From Nitrospinota bacterium (lineage in GTDB: Bacteria; Nitrospirota; Nitrospiria; Nitrospirales; UBA8639), in the NCBI GenBank assembly GCA_022572725.1, contig JACZVJ010000011.1:1-40567 (forward strand): a DNA stretch of 40,567 nucleotides, written 5' to 3'. Shown here in pieces: positions 1 through 9,438 of this stretch. Each line of letters opens with the position of its first letter. Within the stretch, counting starts at the first letter, position 1. A program made the translations under genes and the position numbers. Below the pieces are notes generated by a model. The model worked only from the letters and a program-made list of their open reading frames with translations. It was not told where the DNA came from and ran no database searches.

Positions 1-843
1 GCGAAACCCGAGAGCCATGCCTTCCTCCTTTAAGATCTGAAATTCTTCCGGAAGGTAAAAGCGTGCGACGGGCGCATGCTTTGGGGTGGGGCGAAGGTAC
101 TGGCCAATTGTGAGAATGTCACATCCTACCGCTCGAAGGTCCCGCATCACCTGGCGGATCTCCTCTGGAGATTCTCCCAACCCGGCTATCAGGCCTGACT
201 TGGTAGTCCCCCCTAAATGCTTGGCTCGTTCGAGGAGCTGGATCGACCAGCGATACTTCCCCTGAGGTCTAATCGACGGAAACAAGCGAGGGACGGTTTC
301 AATATTATGATTCAGAATGTCCGGGTGCTCGGCCATTACCTCGGCCAAAGCCGATTCCTTTCCCTGAAAATCCGGTATGAGAACTTCCACGGCACAGGTA
401 GGAATCTTTTTGCGGACTTGCCGAATCGTCTCAGCAAAAATGGAAGCGCCGCCATCCGGCAGTTCATCCCGATTCACGGAGGTAATCACGGCATGACGAA
501 GGCCCAATGCTTGAATGGCCTCCGCGACTCGCATGGGCTCTTCCAGGTCCAGTCCGATTGGACGGCCGGTTGTGACCGCACAGTAGTGACAGCTACGCGT
601 GCAAATGTCCCCCAAAATCAAAAAGGTTGCGGTGCGATTATTCCAGCATTCCCATACATTCGGACAGCGCGCCTCTTCGCAGATTGTGTGGAGGCCGCGT
701 TCCGTCATGATTCGTCGAATCTCCTGATAGTCTGGGCCTTGGTGAATTTTGACCTTGAACCACGGGGGAAGTCGTCCATTGGTGGCCGGCTTCTTTTCTA
801 CCTTGGGTGAATGACGGAGCTCATTGATTGCGACAAAGGTCAT
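1..843 (-). CDS. lipA: Lipoyl synthase, C-terminus cut by window edge
   Basis: This is a radical-SAM enzyme that inserts two sulfurs into protein-bound octanoyl groups to make lipoyl cofactor. Reading from ATG at 843 gives about 281 residues that run off the left edge without a stop. Both cluster motifs are visible: the auxiliary CX4CX5C (C55, C60, C66) and the radical-SAM CX3CX2C (C81, C85, C88, in CTRSCHYC). The N-terminal LPPWFKV segment and DELPDGG are typical of LipA. Family members are near 290-310 residues, so only a short C-terminal tail is missing. It lies 56 bases downstream of meaB on the same strand and at the far end of the run that encodes a lipoylated E2, so it plausibly serves that complex. 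The ribosome site before this ATG is weak, so the start is slightly uncertain. Confidence 0.95.
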   Translation of the reverse strand, partial: MTFVAINELRHSPKVEKKPATNGRLPPWFKVKIHQGPDYQEIRRIMTERGLHTICEEARCPNVWECWNNRTATFLILGDICTRSCHYCAVTTGRPIGLDLEEPMRVAEAIQALGLRHAVITSVNRDELPDGGASIFAETIRQVRKKIPTCAVEVLIPDFQGKESALAEVMAEHPDILNHNIETVPRLFPSIRPQGKYRWSIQLLERAKHLGGTTKSGLIAGLGESPEEIRQVMRDLRAVGCDILTIGQYLRPTPKHAPVARFYLPEEFQILKEEGMALGFR

Positions 844-899
844 GGACTCACTCTCAACTACAATAATTGTGTTGTTCGGATTCCCTTTTCACGATTGGT

Positions 900-1706
900 T
901 CACACGTTCGCATGGCTGGCTGCACGGATTTGCTGTTGATGGGCGGCAATAGCCTCCTTCACCGATCCGATCCCTTCTCCCCTCAGGGCCACGGTGGCCA
1001 CGACCTGCGAAACCCAACCTTGCAAATCACGGATCGTGGTATCCGCCCCTTCCCGATCAGCCTTGTTCACCACAACGAGGTGTGCAACCTCAAGCAATCC
1101 GGCTTTCATCGCTTGCACCTCATCGCCGAGGCCCGGAGCCACGACAGCCACAACCGTCTGAGCGACCGTGGTGATCTCTCCTTCCTCCTGGCCGACGCCC
1201 ACTGTTTCGATCAACACCACGTCATACCCGGCAGCTTCGAGAACCCGAATGGCGGAACTCGTGGCCTGGGATAGTCCGCCTCGGTGGCCTCGGGTTGCCA
1301 AACTCCGGATGTAAACTTCTTCGTCCAGCGAATGACTCTGCATTCGAATGCGATCGCCCAGAATAGCCCCCCCTGTCAATGGGCTGCTGGTATCGATGGC
1401 CAGGATACCAACCTTCTTGCCTTCTGCTCGGTACGCTGCCGCGAGTCGATCAACGAGCGTGCTTTTCCCAACTCCAGGATAGCCGGTGATTCCAATGGTT
1501 TCCGTTTGCCCAGTTGATGGCCCGAGGTTTTCTAGGATTGCCCCTGCTTCGAGATCCCCTGATTCCACCATGCTGATCAAGCGCGATATGGCACGAATGT
1601 CCCCGCTTTTAACCTGATTGATCATCATGCTGGTGTCCACGACCCCATTCCCTTTTTGAGGTGCTTGCACCATCATCCCAGGGTAGGATCCCTTGCTCAG
1701 TGTCAT
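900..1706 (-). CDS. meaB: Methylmalonyl-CoA mutase-associated GTPase MeaB (ArgK family)
   Basis: A G-protein chaperone that loads and protects adenosylcobalamin on methylmalonyl-CoA mutase. The Walker A loop GYPGVGKST is at residues 75-83, DTSSPLTGG follows as the Mg/switch region, ETVGVGQ is the third G motif and NKAD gives guanine specificity near residue 214. At 268 residues it is somewhat shorter than typical MeaB (about 310-330), mainly at the C-terminal dimerisation arm. The start overlaps the HMG-CoA lyase stop as ATGA, which implies translational coupling; internal methionines at residues 11-12 and 27-28 are alternatives. The mutase subunits are encoded 4-7 kb upstream in the same run, which supports this role over the old ArgK name. 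Confidence 0.93.
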   Translation of the reverse strand: MTLSKGSYPGMMVQAPQKGNGVVDTSMMINQVKSGDIRAISRLISMVESGDLEAGAILENLGPSTGQTETIGITGYPGVGKSTLVDRLAAAYRAEGKKVGILAIDTSSPLTGGAILGDRIRMQSHSLDEEVYIRSLATRGHRGGLSQATSSAIRVLEAAGYDVVLIETVGVGQEEGEITTVAQTVVAVVAPGLGDEVQAMKAGLLEVAHLVVVNKADREGADTTIRDLQGWVSQVVATVALRGEGIGSVKEAIAAHQQQIRAASHANV

Positions 1707-2653
1707 CCTGTCAATTGTGGGGCAAGGTCGTTCCGAAGAGCTAAGACTTGGAAAAGCTTTGAAGAAATTGTACGGCCGAGTTCCTCTGCGATTTTTTGAG
1801 CTGCTGTCACGACCTTCCTTTCATCCACACTCACCAGTGCCCCTGAGGCTTTGAACGCAGAGGCCAGATCTTCCGTTGCCACATTGCCTGATGCACCAGG
1901 AGCATAGGGGCATCCGCCGAGGCCACCGGCGCTGCCATCAAAGGCGGTGATCCCATATTGTTCCCAGGCGTTTAGGGCGTTCGCCACGGCCAGCCCATAA
2001 GTGTCATGCAGGTGGAGAGCTACCCGTTGAGGAGAGAGGTACGAACATACCTTATCCAACAGGGGACGGAAATCCCGCGGCGAGGCTTTTCCCAGTGTTT
2101 CCCCCAGTGCAATTTCCTCGACCCCGATGTCGAGAAGCTGGCGCATGACCCCCATCACGTTGGCCGGATGAATTGGACCTTCGTAGGGACAAAACACCAC
2201 GGTGGAAATGTAGCCGCGAACCTGCAGCCCTGCCTCCCTGGCCCTTGACACCACCGGGCGAAGACGAGCAATGGACTGGGTGATGGTAGCGTGGATATTG
2301 TGGAGATTAAAGGTATTGGAAGCTGCCGTAAAAACCGCAATCTTCTGGACTCCCGCCTCGAGGGCTCGGTCCAATCCTCGTTCGTTGGGTACTAAAGCCG
2401 AATAGGTGACCCCTTCCATCCGTGTGAGTTGGCGGAATACCTCATCCGACCCACTCATTTGGGGCACGGCATTTGTGGAGACGAAGGCACCGGCTTCGAT
2501 TTCAGAAACTCCCGATGCCGAGAGGGCATTGATGAATTCGACCCTGGTTTTCAGGGACAGGGAACAAGGCTCATTTTGGAGTCCATCTCGTGGGCCTACT
2601 TCGATGATCCGAATTGGGCGCGCCTCTTCTGTTGGTTTACTTGTGAGTGTCAT
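1703..2653 (-). CDS. mvaB: Hydroxymethylglutaryl-CoA lyase
   Basis: Cleaves (S)-3-hydroxy-3-methylglutaryl-CoA to acetyl-CoA and acetoacetate, the last step of leucine catabolism. The 316-residue protein is a DRE-TIM metallolyase: the N-terminal metal/catalytic motif is GPRDGLQNE, the barrel carries HLHDTYG with two metal-binding histidines, and the signature loop GLGGCPYAPGASGN holds the catalytic cysteine. Length matches the family. It overlaps the upstream hydratase stop and the downstream meaB start by ATGA, so the three are almost certainly translated from one mRNA. The neighbouring carboxyltransferase and hydratase give the two preceding leucine-pathway steps, which makes HMG-CoA lyase much more likely than a homocitrate- or isopropylmalate-synthase relative. 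Confidence 0.95.
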   Translation of the reverse strand: MTLTSKPTEEARPIRIIEVGPRDGLQNEPCSLSLKTRVEFINALSASGVSEIEAGAFVSTNAVPQMSGSDEVFRQLTRMEGVTYSALVPNERGLDRALEAGVQKIAVFTAASNTFNLHNIHATITQSIARLRPVVSRAREAGLQVRGYISTVVFCPYEGPIHPANVMGVMRQLLDIGVEEIALGETLGKASPRDFRPLLDKVCSYLSPQRVALHLHDTYGLAVANALNAWEQYGITAFDGSAGGLGGCPYAPGASGNVATEDLASAFKASGALVSVDERKVVTAAQKIAEELGRTISSKLFQVLALRNDLAPQLTG

Positions 2654-3462
2654 CCACTCGCTCCGATTTGGGAGGATTCTTTCACCCAGGTCGGTCGCCG
2701 TTTTTCCACGAAGGCCTGGAGCCCTTCCTGCGCCTCAGGTGTCCCACGGATTCGAGCGTTGGTTTGGGCACAGAAAGACCAGCGATCCTGATCCGGAAGT
2801 GTGAGAAGTCGGCGCAACAGGAATTTCGTTTCTCGCACGGCCTGTGGACCGACTTGGAGGAATTGGTTGCTAAGGATCTGGATGTGGGAGTCCAGCTCTT
2901 CGGCTGGAACCACCTCATGCACGAGCCCCATCGTTTGAGCCATACGCGCCGAGAAGGGCTCACCGGTCAGGCTGTAGCGGCTGGTCCAAGAAAACCCGAG
3001 CTTCCGAAGCAAATAGGGTGCGATCACTGCCGGGACCAACCCGACTCGCACTTCCCGTAAAGCAAACTGGGCCTCCTCTGAGGCCACCACGACATCGCAG
3101 GATGCGACGATTCCTACCCCGCCACCAAAGGCACTTCCATGCACCCGCCCGACAACCGGACAGGGGCATTTGTCAATGGCTTGGTACATCTGGGTCAGGT
3201 GCTCGGCTTCCTGAAGCCACTGGGCTTGGTTTTTTCCGTCGGTGCTCGCCACCCACCGCAGGTCCAACCCGGCACAAAATATGGGCCCGGCTCCGGCAAT
3301 CACGATGGCGCGGACATTTTGGTCTTGCCCCAGTTCCTGAAACACTGAACACAGCTCTACCACCATTTGGGAATTAAAGGCATTGCGGACTTCTGGCCGA
3401 TTCAGGGTGACCTGGACGATTCCATTGTGGGGCTCAACTTTTATCAGTTCGTACTTTCGCAT
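2650..3462 (-). CDS. liuC: Enoyl-CoA hydratase family, probable methylglutaconyl-CoA hydratase
   Basis: A crotonase-fold protein of 270 residues. It contains the oxyanion-hole segment AGLDLRW and the glycine-rich GSAFGGGVGIVASCDVVVA helix, ending in a standard crotonase C-terminal trimerisation region with KRRPTW. The ATG at 3462 was chosen because it lies 4 bases beyond the carboxyltransferase stop and follows a GGTGGTGAAG ribosome site; a longer frame reaching 3576 would run inside the upstream gene. Position between a methylcrotonyl-CoA-type carboxyltransferase and HMG-CoA lyase predicts hydration of 3-methylglutaconyl-CoA. That substrate is inferred from context, since crotonase sequences rarely fix substrate; a general enoyl-CoA hydratase is the alternative. 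Confidence 0.9.
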   Translation of the reverse strand: MRKYELIKVEPHNGIVQVTLNRPEVRNAFNSQMVVELCSVFQELGQDQNVRAIVIAGAGPIFCAGLDLRWVASTDGKNQAQWLQEAEHLTQMYQAIDKCPCPVVGRVHGSAFGGGVGIVASCDVVVASEEAQFALREVRVGLVPAVIAPYLLRKLGFSWTSRYSLTGEPFSARMAQTMGLVHEVVPAEELDSHIQILSNQFLQVGPQAVRETKFLLRRLLTLPDQDRWSFCAQTNARIRGTPEAQEGLQAFVEKRRPTWVKESSQIGASG

Positions 3463-3466
3463 GGCT

Positions 3467-5074
3467 TCACCACCGGAAAATTGGAAGGCGGGCCTCCCCG
3501 CGCATGGGTTTATAGGCCACATCCAAGCAGAACCCGAGAACTTTGCGCGTTTCGGCCGGATCCAGGATTCCGTCATCCCATAGATGGGCTGTGGAGTAAT
3601 ACGCGCTGCTCTCCTGCTCGTATTGCGCTAATGTGGACTCGGTCTGCTTGTGCACCTCTTCTGCGGAAAGAGTCCGCCCTTGCTTGGCCAGTTGTTCCTG
3701 TTTGACGGAAACCAAAACCTGCGCAGCCTGCTGCCCACCCATGACGGAGGTCCGGGCATTGGGCCAGGTGAACAAGAAACGAGGATTGTAGCCCCGGCCG
3801 CACATGGCATAATTTCCTGCTCCGTGCGAGGCCCCAATGATGAGCGTGAATTTGGGAACTCTTGCCGTGGCGACCGTTTGGACCATTTTGGATCCAGCCT
3901 TAATGATGCCCTGTTCTTCATGTTTTTTCCCGACCATAAATCCAGGGATGTTTTGTAGGAAAATGAGCGGGATGCGACGCTGAGAACACATTTGCACAAA
4001 GTGCGCACCTTTAAGCGCCGACTCGGAGAACAGCACTCCATTGTTGGCCACAATCCCCACCGAGTGTCCCATCCAACGGGCAAAACCGCAGACCAATGTC
4101 GTCCCGTACCGAGCCTTGAACTCCTGGAAACGGCTTCCATCCACCAGACGGGCAATGATTTCTCGCACTTCAAAGGGTTGTCGGGCTGAACTCGGAATGA
4201 GGCTGTAGAGGTCAGTGGCTGGGTACAGGGGATCTTCTGTTTTACCATCTCGAGTAGGGACCTGGAAGGGCTTTCCCAAGTTCGAGACCAACGTTCGACA
4301 CAGTTCCAAAGCCTCCTGGTCATTCTCGGCAAGGTAGTCACTCACCCCTGACACCCTGGTATGAAGATCGGCTCCGCCGAGTGCTTCGGCGGTGACGTTT
4401 TCCCCTGTGGCGGCTTTGACCAGGGGGGGACCAGCGAGGTAGATCGTGCCGGTGCCTTTCACGATGATGTTCTCATCGCACATGGCCGGCACATACGCTC
4501 CACCAGCCGTGCACATTCCCATCACGACCGCGATTTGGGGAATGCCTAAAGCGGACATGCGAGCCTGGTTGTAAAAGATCCGGCCAAAGTCATCTTTGTC
4601 GGCGAAGACTTCCGCCTGCTTAGGCAGAAAGATTCCCCCGGAGTCCACCAAATAAATGGCCGGAAGCCCGTTCTGAAGGGCTATGTCCTGGGCACGCAGG
4701 TGCTTCTTGATGGTCAGCGGAAAGTAGGTACCCCCCTTGACGGTGGCGTCGTTGGCTACGATCACGCAGGGGCGGCCGGATATAAACCCGATGCCGGTCA
4801 CGAGTCCGGCGGCGGGGACCTGGCTGTCATACAAATCCCAGGCTGCCAATGGACTCAAATCCAGCCAAAACGATCCTGGATCAAGAAGAGCGGCTATCCG
4901 TTCCTGAGCGAGCAGCTTGCCCCGCTTTCGGTGGAGAGCGACGGCAGCCGAAGAGCCCCCGCTGTGGACCTGTTTTATGCGATCCCTCAGTTCGGACACG
5001 AGCCCTTCGTTGCGAACCCGATTTCCTTTGTGCTGCTCGGAGCTTAAATTCAACGAGGAGGTGAAGACGGTCAT
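3467..5074 (-). CDS. liuB: Acyl-CoA carboxylase carboxyltransferase (beta) subunit, probable methylcrotonyl-CoA carboxylase
   Basis: Transfers CO2 from carboxybiotin to an acyl-CoA. At 535 residues it has both crotonase-like halves: N-terminal acyl-CoA site with [15 protein letters not shown] and VDSGGIFLP, and a C-terminal biotin-binding half with [27 protein letters not shown] and [11 protein letters not shown]. These match methylcrotonyl-CoA carboxylase beta rather than AccD. The start at 5074 follows AAGG at good spacing; the ATG 33 bases upstream has no ribosome site. Downstream hydratase and HMG-CoA lyase fix the likely pathway as leucine degradation. The biotin carboxylase/BCCP alpha subunit is absent from this window, which is unusual because it is normally adjacent. 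Propionyl- or geranyl-CoA carboxylation is a less likely alternative. Confidence 0.92.
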   Translation of the reverse strand: MTVFTSSLNLSSEQHKGNRVRNEGLVSELRDRIKQVHSGGSSAAVALHRKRGKLLAQERIAALLDPGSFWLDLSPLAAWDLYDSQVPAAGLVTGIGFISGRPCVIVANDATVKGGTYFPLTIKKHLRAQDIALQNGLPAIYLVDSGGIFLPKQAEVFADKDDFGRIFYNQARMSALGIPQIAVVMGMCTAGGAYVPAMCDENIIVKGTGTIYLAGPPLVKAATGENVTAEALGGADLHTRVSGVSDYLAENDQEALELCRTLVSNLGKPFQVPTRDGKTEDPLYPATDLYSLIPSSARQPFEVREIIARLVDGSRFQEFKARYGTTLVCGFARWMGHSVGIVANNGVLFSESALKGAHFVQMCSQRRIPLIFLQNIPGFMVGKKHEEQGIIKAGSKMVQTVATARVPKFTLIIGASHGAGNYAMCGRGYNPRFLFTWPNARTSVMGGQQAAQVLVSVKQEQLAKQGRTLSAEEVHKQTESTLAQYEQESSAYYSTAHLWDDGILDPAETRKVLGFCLDVAYKPMRGEARLPIFRW

Positions 5075-5178
5075 GGGGTTTTTACCTTTTTCGGTTTGCA
5101 GCGTCATTCAAAGTGGTTAACTGTTGGGAGAACTCCAGGCCCTATCATTTTGCCCCGACACCTACTTCGAATGGTTTC

Positions 5179-5445
5179 CTAATCTGAATCATCTTTTAAA
5201 CTTTCAAGGTTTTCTAATTCCTGTTTCCCTTCCTCCGTCAAAATATATCTTTCCTTTGATTGATCATCTTTAACATGTTTAACATGACCAGACGGTATCA
5301 AATCCGTCTCCATGTCTATAGCCAATTGAGGACCAGGGCCTTTATTATCAAATTCCTCCCATTCCTTGTTACTGCATGAACCACCCTTTTCTTGGAAAAA
5401 TCTCAGGATCTTCATCCTTCTCCGAGTTTGCTGATCTAATGTCAC
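5179..5445 (-). CDS. Small hypothetical protein, possible winged-helix fold
   Basis: An 88-residue acidic protein that I do not recognise. The start is GTG with a strong AAAGGAG ribosome site 6 bases upstream, which argues it is really translated. The first half (RRRMKILRFFQEKGG) could be a helix pair, and the end (YILTEEGKQELENLESL) looks like the strand plus terminal helix of winged-helix proteins, so a small DNA- or protein-binding role is possible. It sits between the B12-binding mutase subunit and the carboxyltransferase, with about 50 and 100 bases of A+T-rich spacer on either side, and its own base composition is clearly more A+T-rich than the flanking enzymes. Late acquisition is likely; function unknown. 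Confidence 0.7.
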   Translation of the reverse strand: MTLDQQTRRRMKILRFFQEKGGSCSNKEWEEFDNKGPGPQLAIDMETDLIPSGHVKHVKDDQSKERYILTEEGKQELENLESLKDDSD

Positions 5446-5496
5446 TTTAGACTCCTTTTGTTAGCCGATTAATTCTGCAATTCCCAATTTAGGAGA

Positions 5497-5949
5497 CTAC
5501 CCTACTCCCGCACTCAACGACAGTCGGCTATCATCCTCGAGGCTATTGACGAACTCGACGATTTCTTTCATGGGCGTCCCCGGTGGGAACAGGCCCCGTA
5601 CACCTGCGGTGATCAGTTGCGGAACGTCTTCATTGGGGATCACTCCGCCCCCGAACACCACAATGTCGTCAGCGCCTTTCTCCTTCAGCAATTCCAGCAC
5701 GCGGGGAAGCAGGTAATTGTGGGCGCCGGAATGGACGCTCAGGCCGATGGCTCTGACATCCTCTTGAATAGCCGTGTTGACGACCTGCTCAGGGGTTTGG
5801 TGTAAGCCAGTGTAAATCACCTCCATGCCCGCGTCCCGCAGCGCACGAGCAACCAGCTTGACACCACGGTCATGACCATCCAGCCCGACCTTCCCAACCA
5901 ACACTCGAATCGGAGGCTTACAGGACCCTGTATCTTTTCCTTTGATCAT
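5497..5949 (-). CDS. mcmA2: Methylmalonyl-CoA mutase small subunit, B12-binding domain
   Basis: A 150-residue stand-alone cobalamin domain. The lower-ligand motif DxHxxG is present as D24-G-H26-D-R-G29, followed by [13 protein letters not shown] and the [12 protein letters not shown] segment that cradles the nucleotide tail. It pairs with the separate catalytic barrel subunit encoded at 6830-8434 to convert (R)-methylmalonyl-CoA to succinyl-CoA. Split subunits of this kind are known in archaea and several bacterial phyla; proteobacterial and human mutases are fused. Its ATG overlaps the stop of the MBL hydrolase (ATGA), so it is translationally coupled to that gene rather than to the large subunit. 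Confidence 0.95.
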   Translation of the reverse strand: MIKGKDTGSCKPPIRVLVGKVGLDGHDRGVKLVARALRDAGMEVIYTGLHQTPEQVVNTAIQEDVRAIGLSVHSGAHNYLLPRVLELLKEKGADDIVVFGGGVIPNEDVPQLITAGVRGLFPPGTPMKEIVEFVNSLEDDSRLSLSAGVG

Positions 5950-6785
5950 GCTGTCGCTTCCAAGAAATATTTGCCCTCGATGTCCTTTTTGACCCGTCCC
6001 ATCTGAATTTTGGGATCGTGCTCAAACACCATCAACCATCCTTCTTCATAAGCCCGGTCTAGCACCCACCGTTTCGTCTCCAGCGTCTGTAGTGGGAACA
6101 AGTCATATCCCATGATGTATGGGAGAGGCAGGTGTGACACGGTTGGAATGAGGTCGCCCAAGAAAAAGGCTGCCTTCCCTTCGGATTCTAGCTTGACTCC
6201 CTGGTGATGTTCCGTGTGTCCTGAGGTGACGGCAACCGAGAGGCCCGGGAGCAGTTCGGTATCTCCGTCCAGGAATTCCCACTGATTCGAGTGCATGATG
6301 GGGGTAAAATTCTCACGACGATAACTGGCCTTGGTCCGTTCGTTGGCTCGGACGGCATCTTCATATTCGCCACGCTGGACGAAATACTTGGCCTTGGGGA
6401 AAGTGGACACAGTTTGACCTTTCTCATCCAGCGTAGTGTTGCCCCCGGAATGGTCGAAGTGAAGGTGGGTATTGATCACGAAATCAATATCCCGAGCGGA
6501 GAGGCCTAACTGTCCCAGAGAATCCAGTAATGTCGGCGTGCGCTCAACGGCAAGCATGTTTTTGAATTTCTCATCGATTTTAGAGCCAAGACCCGTGTCG
6601 ACCAGAATGTTTTTTCCATGGGCGCGGATGAGGAGGCATGTGATACTCAATTCAATTCGATTCTGGTCGTCGGCGGGGCAACATCGTTCCCATAACACGC
6701 GTGGGACGACCCCGAACATGGCCCCGCCATCCAGCCGAAACCGTCCGGCTGTTATTGGAAAGATGTCAAACTGGCCAAGTTTCAT
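5946..6785 (-). CDS. MBL-fold metallo-hydrolase
   Basis: A 279-residue metallo-beta-lactamase-fold hydrolase. It has the zinc motif [12 protein letters not shown] (HxHxDH), an upstream VDTGLGSK strand, SGHTEHHQG supplying the third-histidine region, a GDLIPT aspartate and a C-terminal FEHDP histidine. The overall layout resembles the AHL-lactonase/MBL quinolone-type subgroup, but no substrate can be read from sequence. A ribosome site AGAAGG lies 7 bases before the ATG at 6785. It is inserted between the two mutase subunits, 44 bases after the large subunit and overlapping the small one by 4 bases. A thioesterase or acyl-CoA-related clean-up role would suit this position but is only inference. 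Confidence 0.88.
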   Translation of the reverse strand: MKLGQFDIFPITAGRFRLDGGAMFGVVPRVLWERCCPADDQNRIELSITCLLIRAHGKNILVDTGLGSKIDEKFKNMLAVERTPTLLDSLGQLGLSARDIDFVINTHLHFDHSGGNTTLDEKGQTVSTFPKAKYFVQRGEYEDAVRANERTKASYRRENFTPIMHSNQWEFLDGDTELLPGLSVAVTSGHTEHHQGVKLESEGKAAFFLGDLIPTVSHLPLPYIMGYDLFPLQTLETKRWVLDRAYEEGWLMVFEHDPKIQMGRVKKDIEGKYFLEATA

Positions 6786-6829
6786 GTATTAACCTTCTCT
6801 TGTCCCATTATTCGAGTGTTCTCAAGAAT

Positions 6830-8434
6830 CTAGAGAACAACCGGCTCCTGATAAGTGCCGAATACTTTTTGCAGCACGGAACAGATTTCGCCAAGGGTTA
6901 CGTTGGCCTTTACCGCGTCAATCAAGTAGGGCATCATATTTTCGCTGGAGGATGCAGCCTTCTGGATGGCATGGAGGCTGGCTTCAACTTTTTTGGAGTC
7001 CCGACGTTTCCGGAGGTCCGACAATCGGCTGACCTGGTCTCTTTCGACTTCCTGGGTAATTTTGAGGATGGGAATTTGTTGGGAGTCCTCCTCAACGTTT
7101 TCATTGACCCCGATGATAACCCGTTCCTTTCGCTCCACCTCCTGCTGGTAGGCCATGGAGGCATTCAGGATTTCCCTTTGTGGGAATCCCTGTTCAATGG
7201 CTTTCAGCATCCCACCCATTTTGTCCAGTTTTCTGAAATATTCCTGAGCCCCTTCTTCCATCCGGGTAGTCAGGGATTCCAGGAAGAAGGAGCCCCCAAG
7301 TGGGTCTACCGTATTGGTGATTTCGCTTTCCCCGGCGATGATCTGTTGTGTTCGCAACGCCAGCGTCACGGCTTCTTGTGTTGGGAGGGCGAGGGTTTCG
7401 TCCATGGAGTTCGTATGCAGGGATTGCGTGCCTCCTAGCACGGCTGCGAGGGCCTGAAGAGTCGTGCGGACCACATTATTCATCGGCTGCTGCGCCGTGA
7501 GAGAACACCCAGCGGTCTGGGCATGGCAACGCAGTTGAAGTGATCGGGGATTTTGGGGGTGATAACGCTTTTGCATTTCCCGTGCCCACAACCGTCTGGC
7601 TGCTCGGAACTTGGCGATCTCTTCGAAGAAGTCATTATGGGCATTAAAGAAGAAGGAAAGCTGGGGGGCAAAAGCGTCGACCTCGAGTCCGGCTTTGACT
7701 GCCGCTTCCACATAGGTCAGTCCGTTATACAGGGTAAAGGCCAACTCTTGCACGGCAGACGATCCGGCTTCGCGAATGTGGTACCCGCTGATGCTGATGG
7801 GGTGCCATTTAGGAACCTGTTCACTGGAAAAAGCGATGGTATCGACAATCAATCTGAGATGTGGTTCCGGCGGGAAGAGCCACTCCTTTTGTGCAATGTA
7901 TTCTTTGAGGATGTCGTTCTGAAGAGTGCCTCCGAGTTGGTTAACGGAAATTCCACGCCGCTCCGCCACCGCCAGATACATCGCAAAGAGAATGGCGGCA
8001 GGGCCATTGATTGTCATGGAGGTGGTCACTTGATCGAGGGGGATATCCTCGAAGAGGCGCTCCATGTCTTCGAGAGAGGAAATCGCCACTCCGCAATAAC
8101 CAACCTCCCCGCGGGCCCGTGGATCGTCGGAATCCAGCCCCATCAAGGTCGGCATATCAAAGGCGACGCTGAGGCCGGTCTGGCCTTGGCTCAACAGGTA
8201 CTTGAACCGAGTGTTTGTGTCGGAGGCTGAACCGAATCCCGCGAACTGGCGCATGGTCCACAGCCGACCCCGGTACATGGTGGGATGAATTCCACGGGTG
8301 TAAGGGAATTCGCCTGGAGCGCCGAGGTCGCGTTCGGGCTCCCAGTCCTTGAGGTCATCCTTTGTGTAGAAGCTCGCAATCGGTAAGCCCGATAATGAGA
8401 CGAAGCGGTCTTTTCGCTCACGAGCCTGCTGCAT
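6830..8434 (-). CDS. mcmA1: Methylmalonyl-CoA mutase large (catalytic) subunit
   Basis: Catalytic TIM-barrel subunit of 534 residues for the B12-dependent rearrangement of methylmalonyl-CoA to succinyl-CoA. Specificity residues can be read by analogy to the Propionibacterium enzyme: the TMY tyrosine is Y54 (Tyr89 equivalent), the arginine in PHLRL is R194 (Arg207) and the catalytic histidine in ISGYH is H219 (His244). Isobutyryl- and hydroxyisobutyryl-CoA mutases replace the tyrosine and arginine, so a methylmalonyl-CoA substrate is favoured. The C-terminal B12 domain is absent and is supplied by the 150-residue subunit downstream. GAGGT precedes the ATG by 6 bases. It receives propionyl-CoA-derived carbon from valine and isoleucine breakdown. 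Confidence 0.96.
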   Translation of the reverse strand: MQQARERKDRFVSLSGLPIASFYTKDDLKDWEPERDLGAPGEFPYTRGIHPTMYRGRLWTMRQFAGFGSASDTNTRFKYLLSQGQTGLSVAFDMPTLMGLDSDDPRARGEVGYCGVAISSLEDMERLFEDIPLDQVTTSMTINGPAAILFAMYLAVAERRGISVNQLGGTLQNDILKEYIAQKEWLFPPEPHLRLIVDTIAFSSEQVPKWHPISISGYHIREAGSSAVQELAFTLYNGLTYVEAAVKAGLEVDAFAPQLSFFFNAHNDFFEEIAKFRAARRLWAREMQKRYHPQNPRSLQLRCHAQTAGCSLTAQQPMNNVVRTTLQALAAVLGGTQSLHTNSMDETLALPTQEAVTLALRTQQIIAGESEITNTVDPLGGSFFLESLTTRMEEGAQEYFRKLDKMGGMLKAIEQGFPQREILNASMAYQQEVERKERVIIGVNENVEEDSQQIPILKITQEVERDQVSRLSDLRKRRDSKKVEASLHAIQKAASSSENMMPYLIDAVKANVTLGEICSVLQKVFGTYQEPVVL

Positions 8435-8500
8435 TACTGGACCTCGTATTCGGATGTCCGATGTTGTTCAGCCGGAAACGGGGGGAGCATCACCACTTTA

Positions 8501-9364
8501 TTAATTCTCGTAGACGTAAAACCCTCTTCCCGTTTTCCGTCCCAACCATCCGGCCTCTACGTATTTTCGAAGCAGGGGACAGGGCCGAAACTTTTGATCT
8601 CCTAAATCCCGATGAAGGATCTCGCAGATGGAGAGAACTGTGTCGAGTCCGATTCGGTCTGCGAGGGCCAATGGGCCCATTGGGTGGTTTGTCCCATACA
8701 CCATGGCCTGGTCAATGGATTCGGCGGTGGCGACTCCCTCGGCCAAGGCAAACACAGCTTCATTGACCATGGGCATCAGGATTCTGTTCACGATAAACCC
8801 GGGGGAATCTTTGGACTCTACGGGGATCTTCCCCATTCGGTTGGCAAGGCCCATGAGCAGTTCCATCGTTTCATCAGAGGTCAGCAACCCGCGAGTCACC
8901 TCCACCAATCTCATGACTGGCACAGGATTCATAAAATGCATTCCCGCCACCAGTTCACCGCGACCCGCCGCTGTGCCTAATTTTGTGATGGAGATTGATG
9001 AAGTATTGCTGGCCAAGACAACATCGGGTTTGCAGATCCTGCCGAATTCTTCAAAGAGCCGTAACTTGAGATCAACCTGTTCCGACACCGCTTCTATGAC
9101 CAGGTGAACCTCTGCCATCTCATCGAGAGATTTGGTCGTCTGAATTCGGTTAACGGCTCTTTTAGCCTCGAGTTCGCTGCAACTTCCCTCTTCAACCTGT
9201 TTCTGGAAGCCCTTTTTAATTCGTGCCAGTGCCTTGTCCAGTATGGCTGGTGTGATGTCGTAGAGCAGCACATCCCAGCCGGCCTTGGCCGACACTAACG
9301 CGATGCCGGCTCCCATCTGGCCGGCTCCGACGATTCCTATCCGTTGAATGTCTTGAGGTTGCAA
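8501..9364 (-). CDS. hbd: 3-hydroxyacyl-CoA (3-hydroxybutyryl-CoA) dehydrogenase
   Basis: NAD(P)-dependent oxidation of 3-hydroxyacyl-CoA to 3-oxoacyl-CoA. A Rossmann motif GIVGAGQMGAGIA lies at the N-terminus, the ASNTSS loop and GMHFMNPVPVMRLVE (catalytic histidine) follow, and the C-terminal domain holds DSPGFIVNRILMP and the NHPMGPLALAD segment. Length (about 287 residues) is the usual short single-function type. No ATG exists at the 5' end; TTG at 9364 with GAGGG 5 bases upstream is the better-supported start, and TTG at 9379 is an alternative. It stands between thiolase and mutase on the same strand, fitting beta-oxidation of branched or short acyl chains. Confidence 0.92.
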   Translation of the reverse strand: MQPQDIQRIGIVGAGQMGAGIALVSAKAGWDVLLYDITPAILDKALARIKKGFQKQVEEGSCSELEAKRAVNRIQTTKSLDEMAEVHLVIEAVSEQVDLKLRLFEEFGRICKPDVVLASNTSSISITKLGTAAGRGELVAGMHFMNPVPVMRLVEVTRGLLTSDETMELLMGLANRMGKIPVESKDSPGFIVNRILMPMVNEAVFALAEGVATAESIDQAMVYGTNHPMGPLALADRIGLDTVLSICEILHRDLGDQKFRPCPLLRKYVEAGWLGRKTGRGFYVYEN

Positions 9365-9438
9365 GGGAACCCTCGCCAATGACGTCTACTCGAATATTGA
9401 TTGATTCTTTTTGGGACTTGACCTGAATCTGCTATTGA

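Noticed and set aside
217-810. Long plus-strand ORF
   Set aside because: It is antisense to lipoyl synthase, whose conserved motifs are all on the minus strand.
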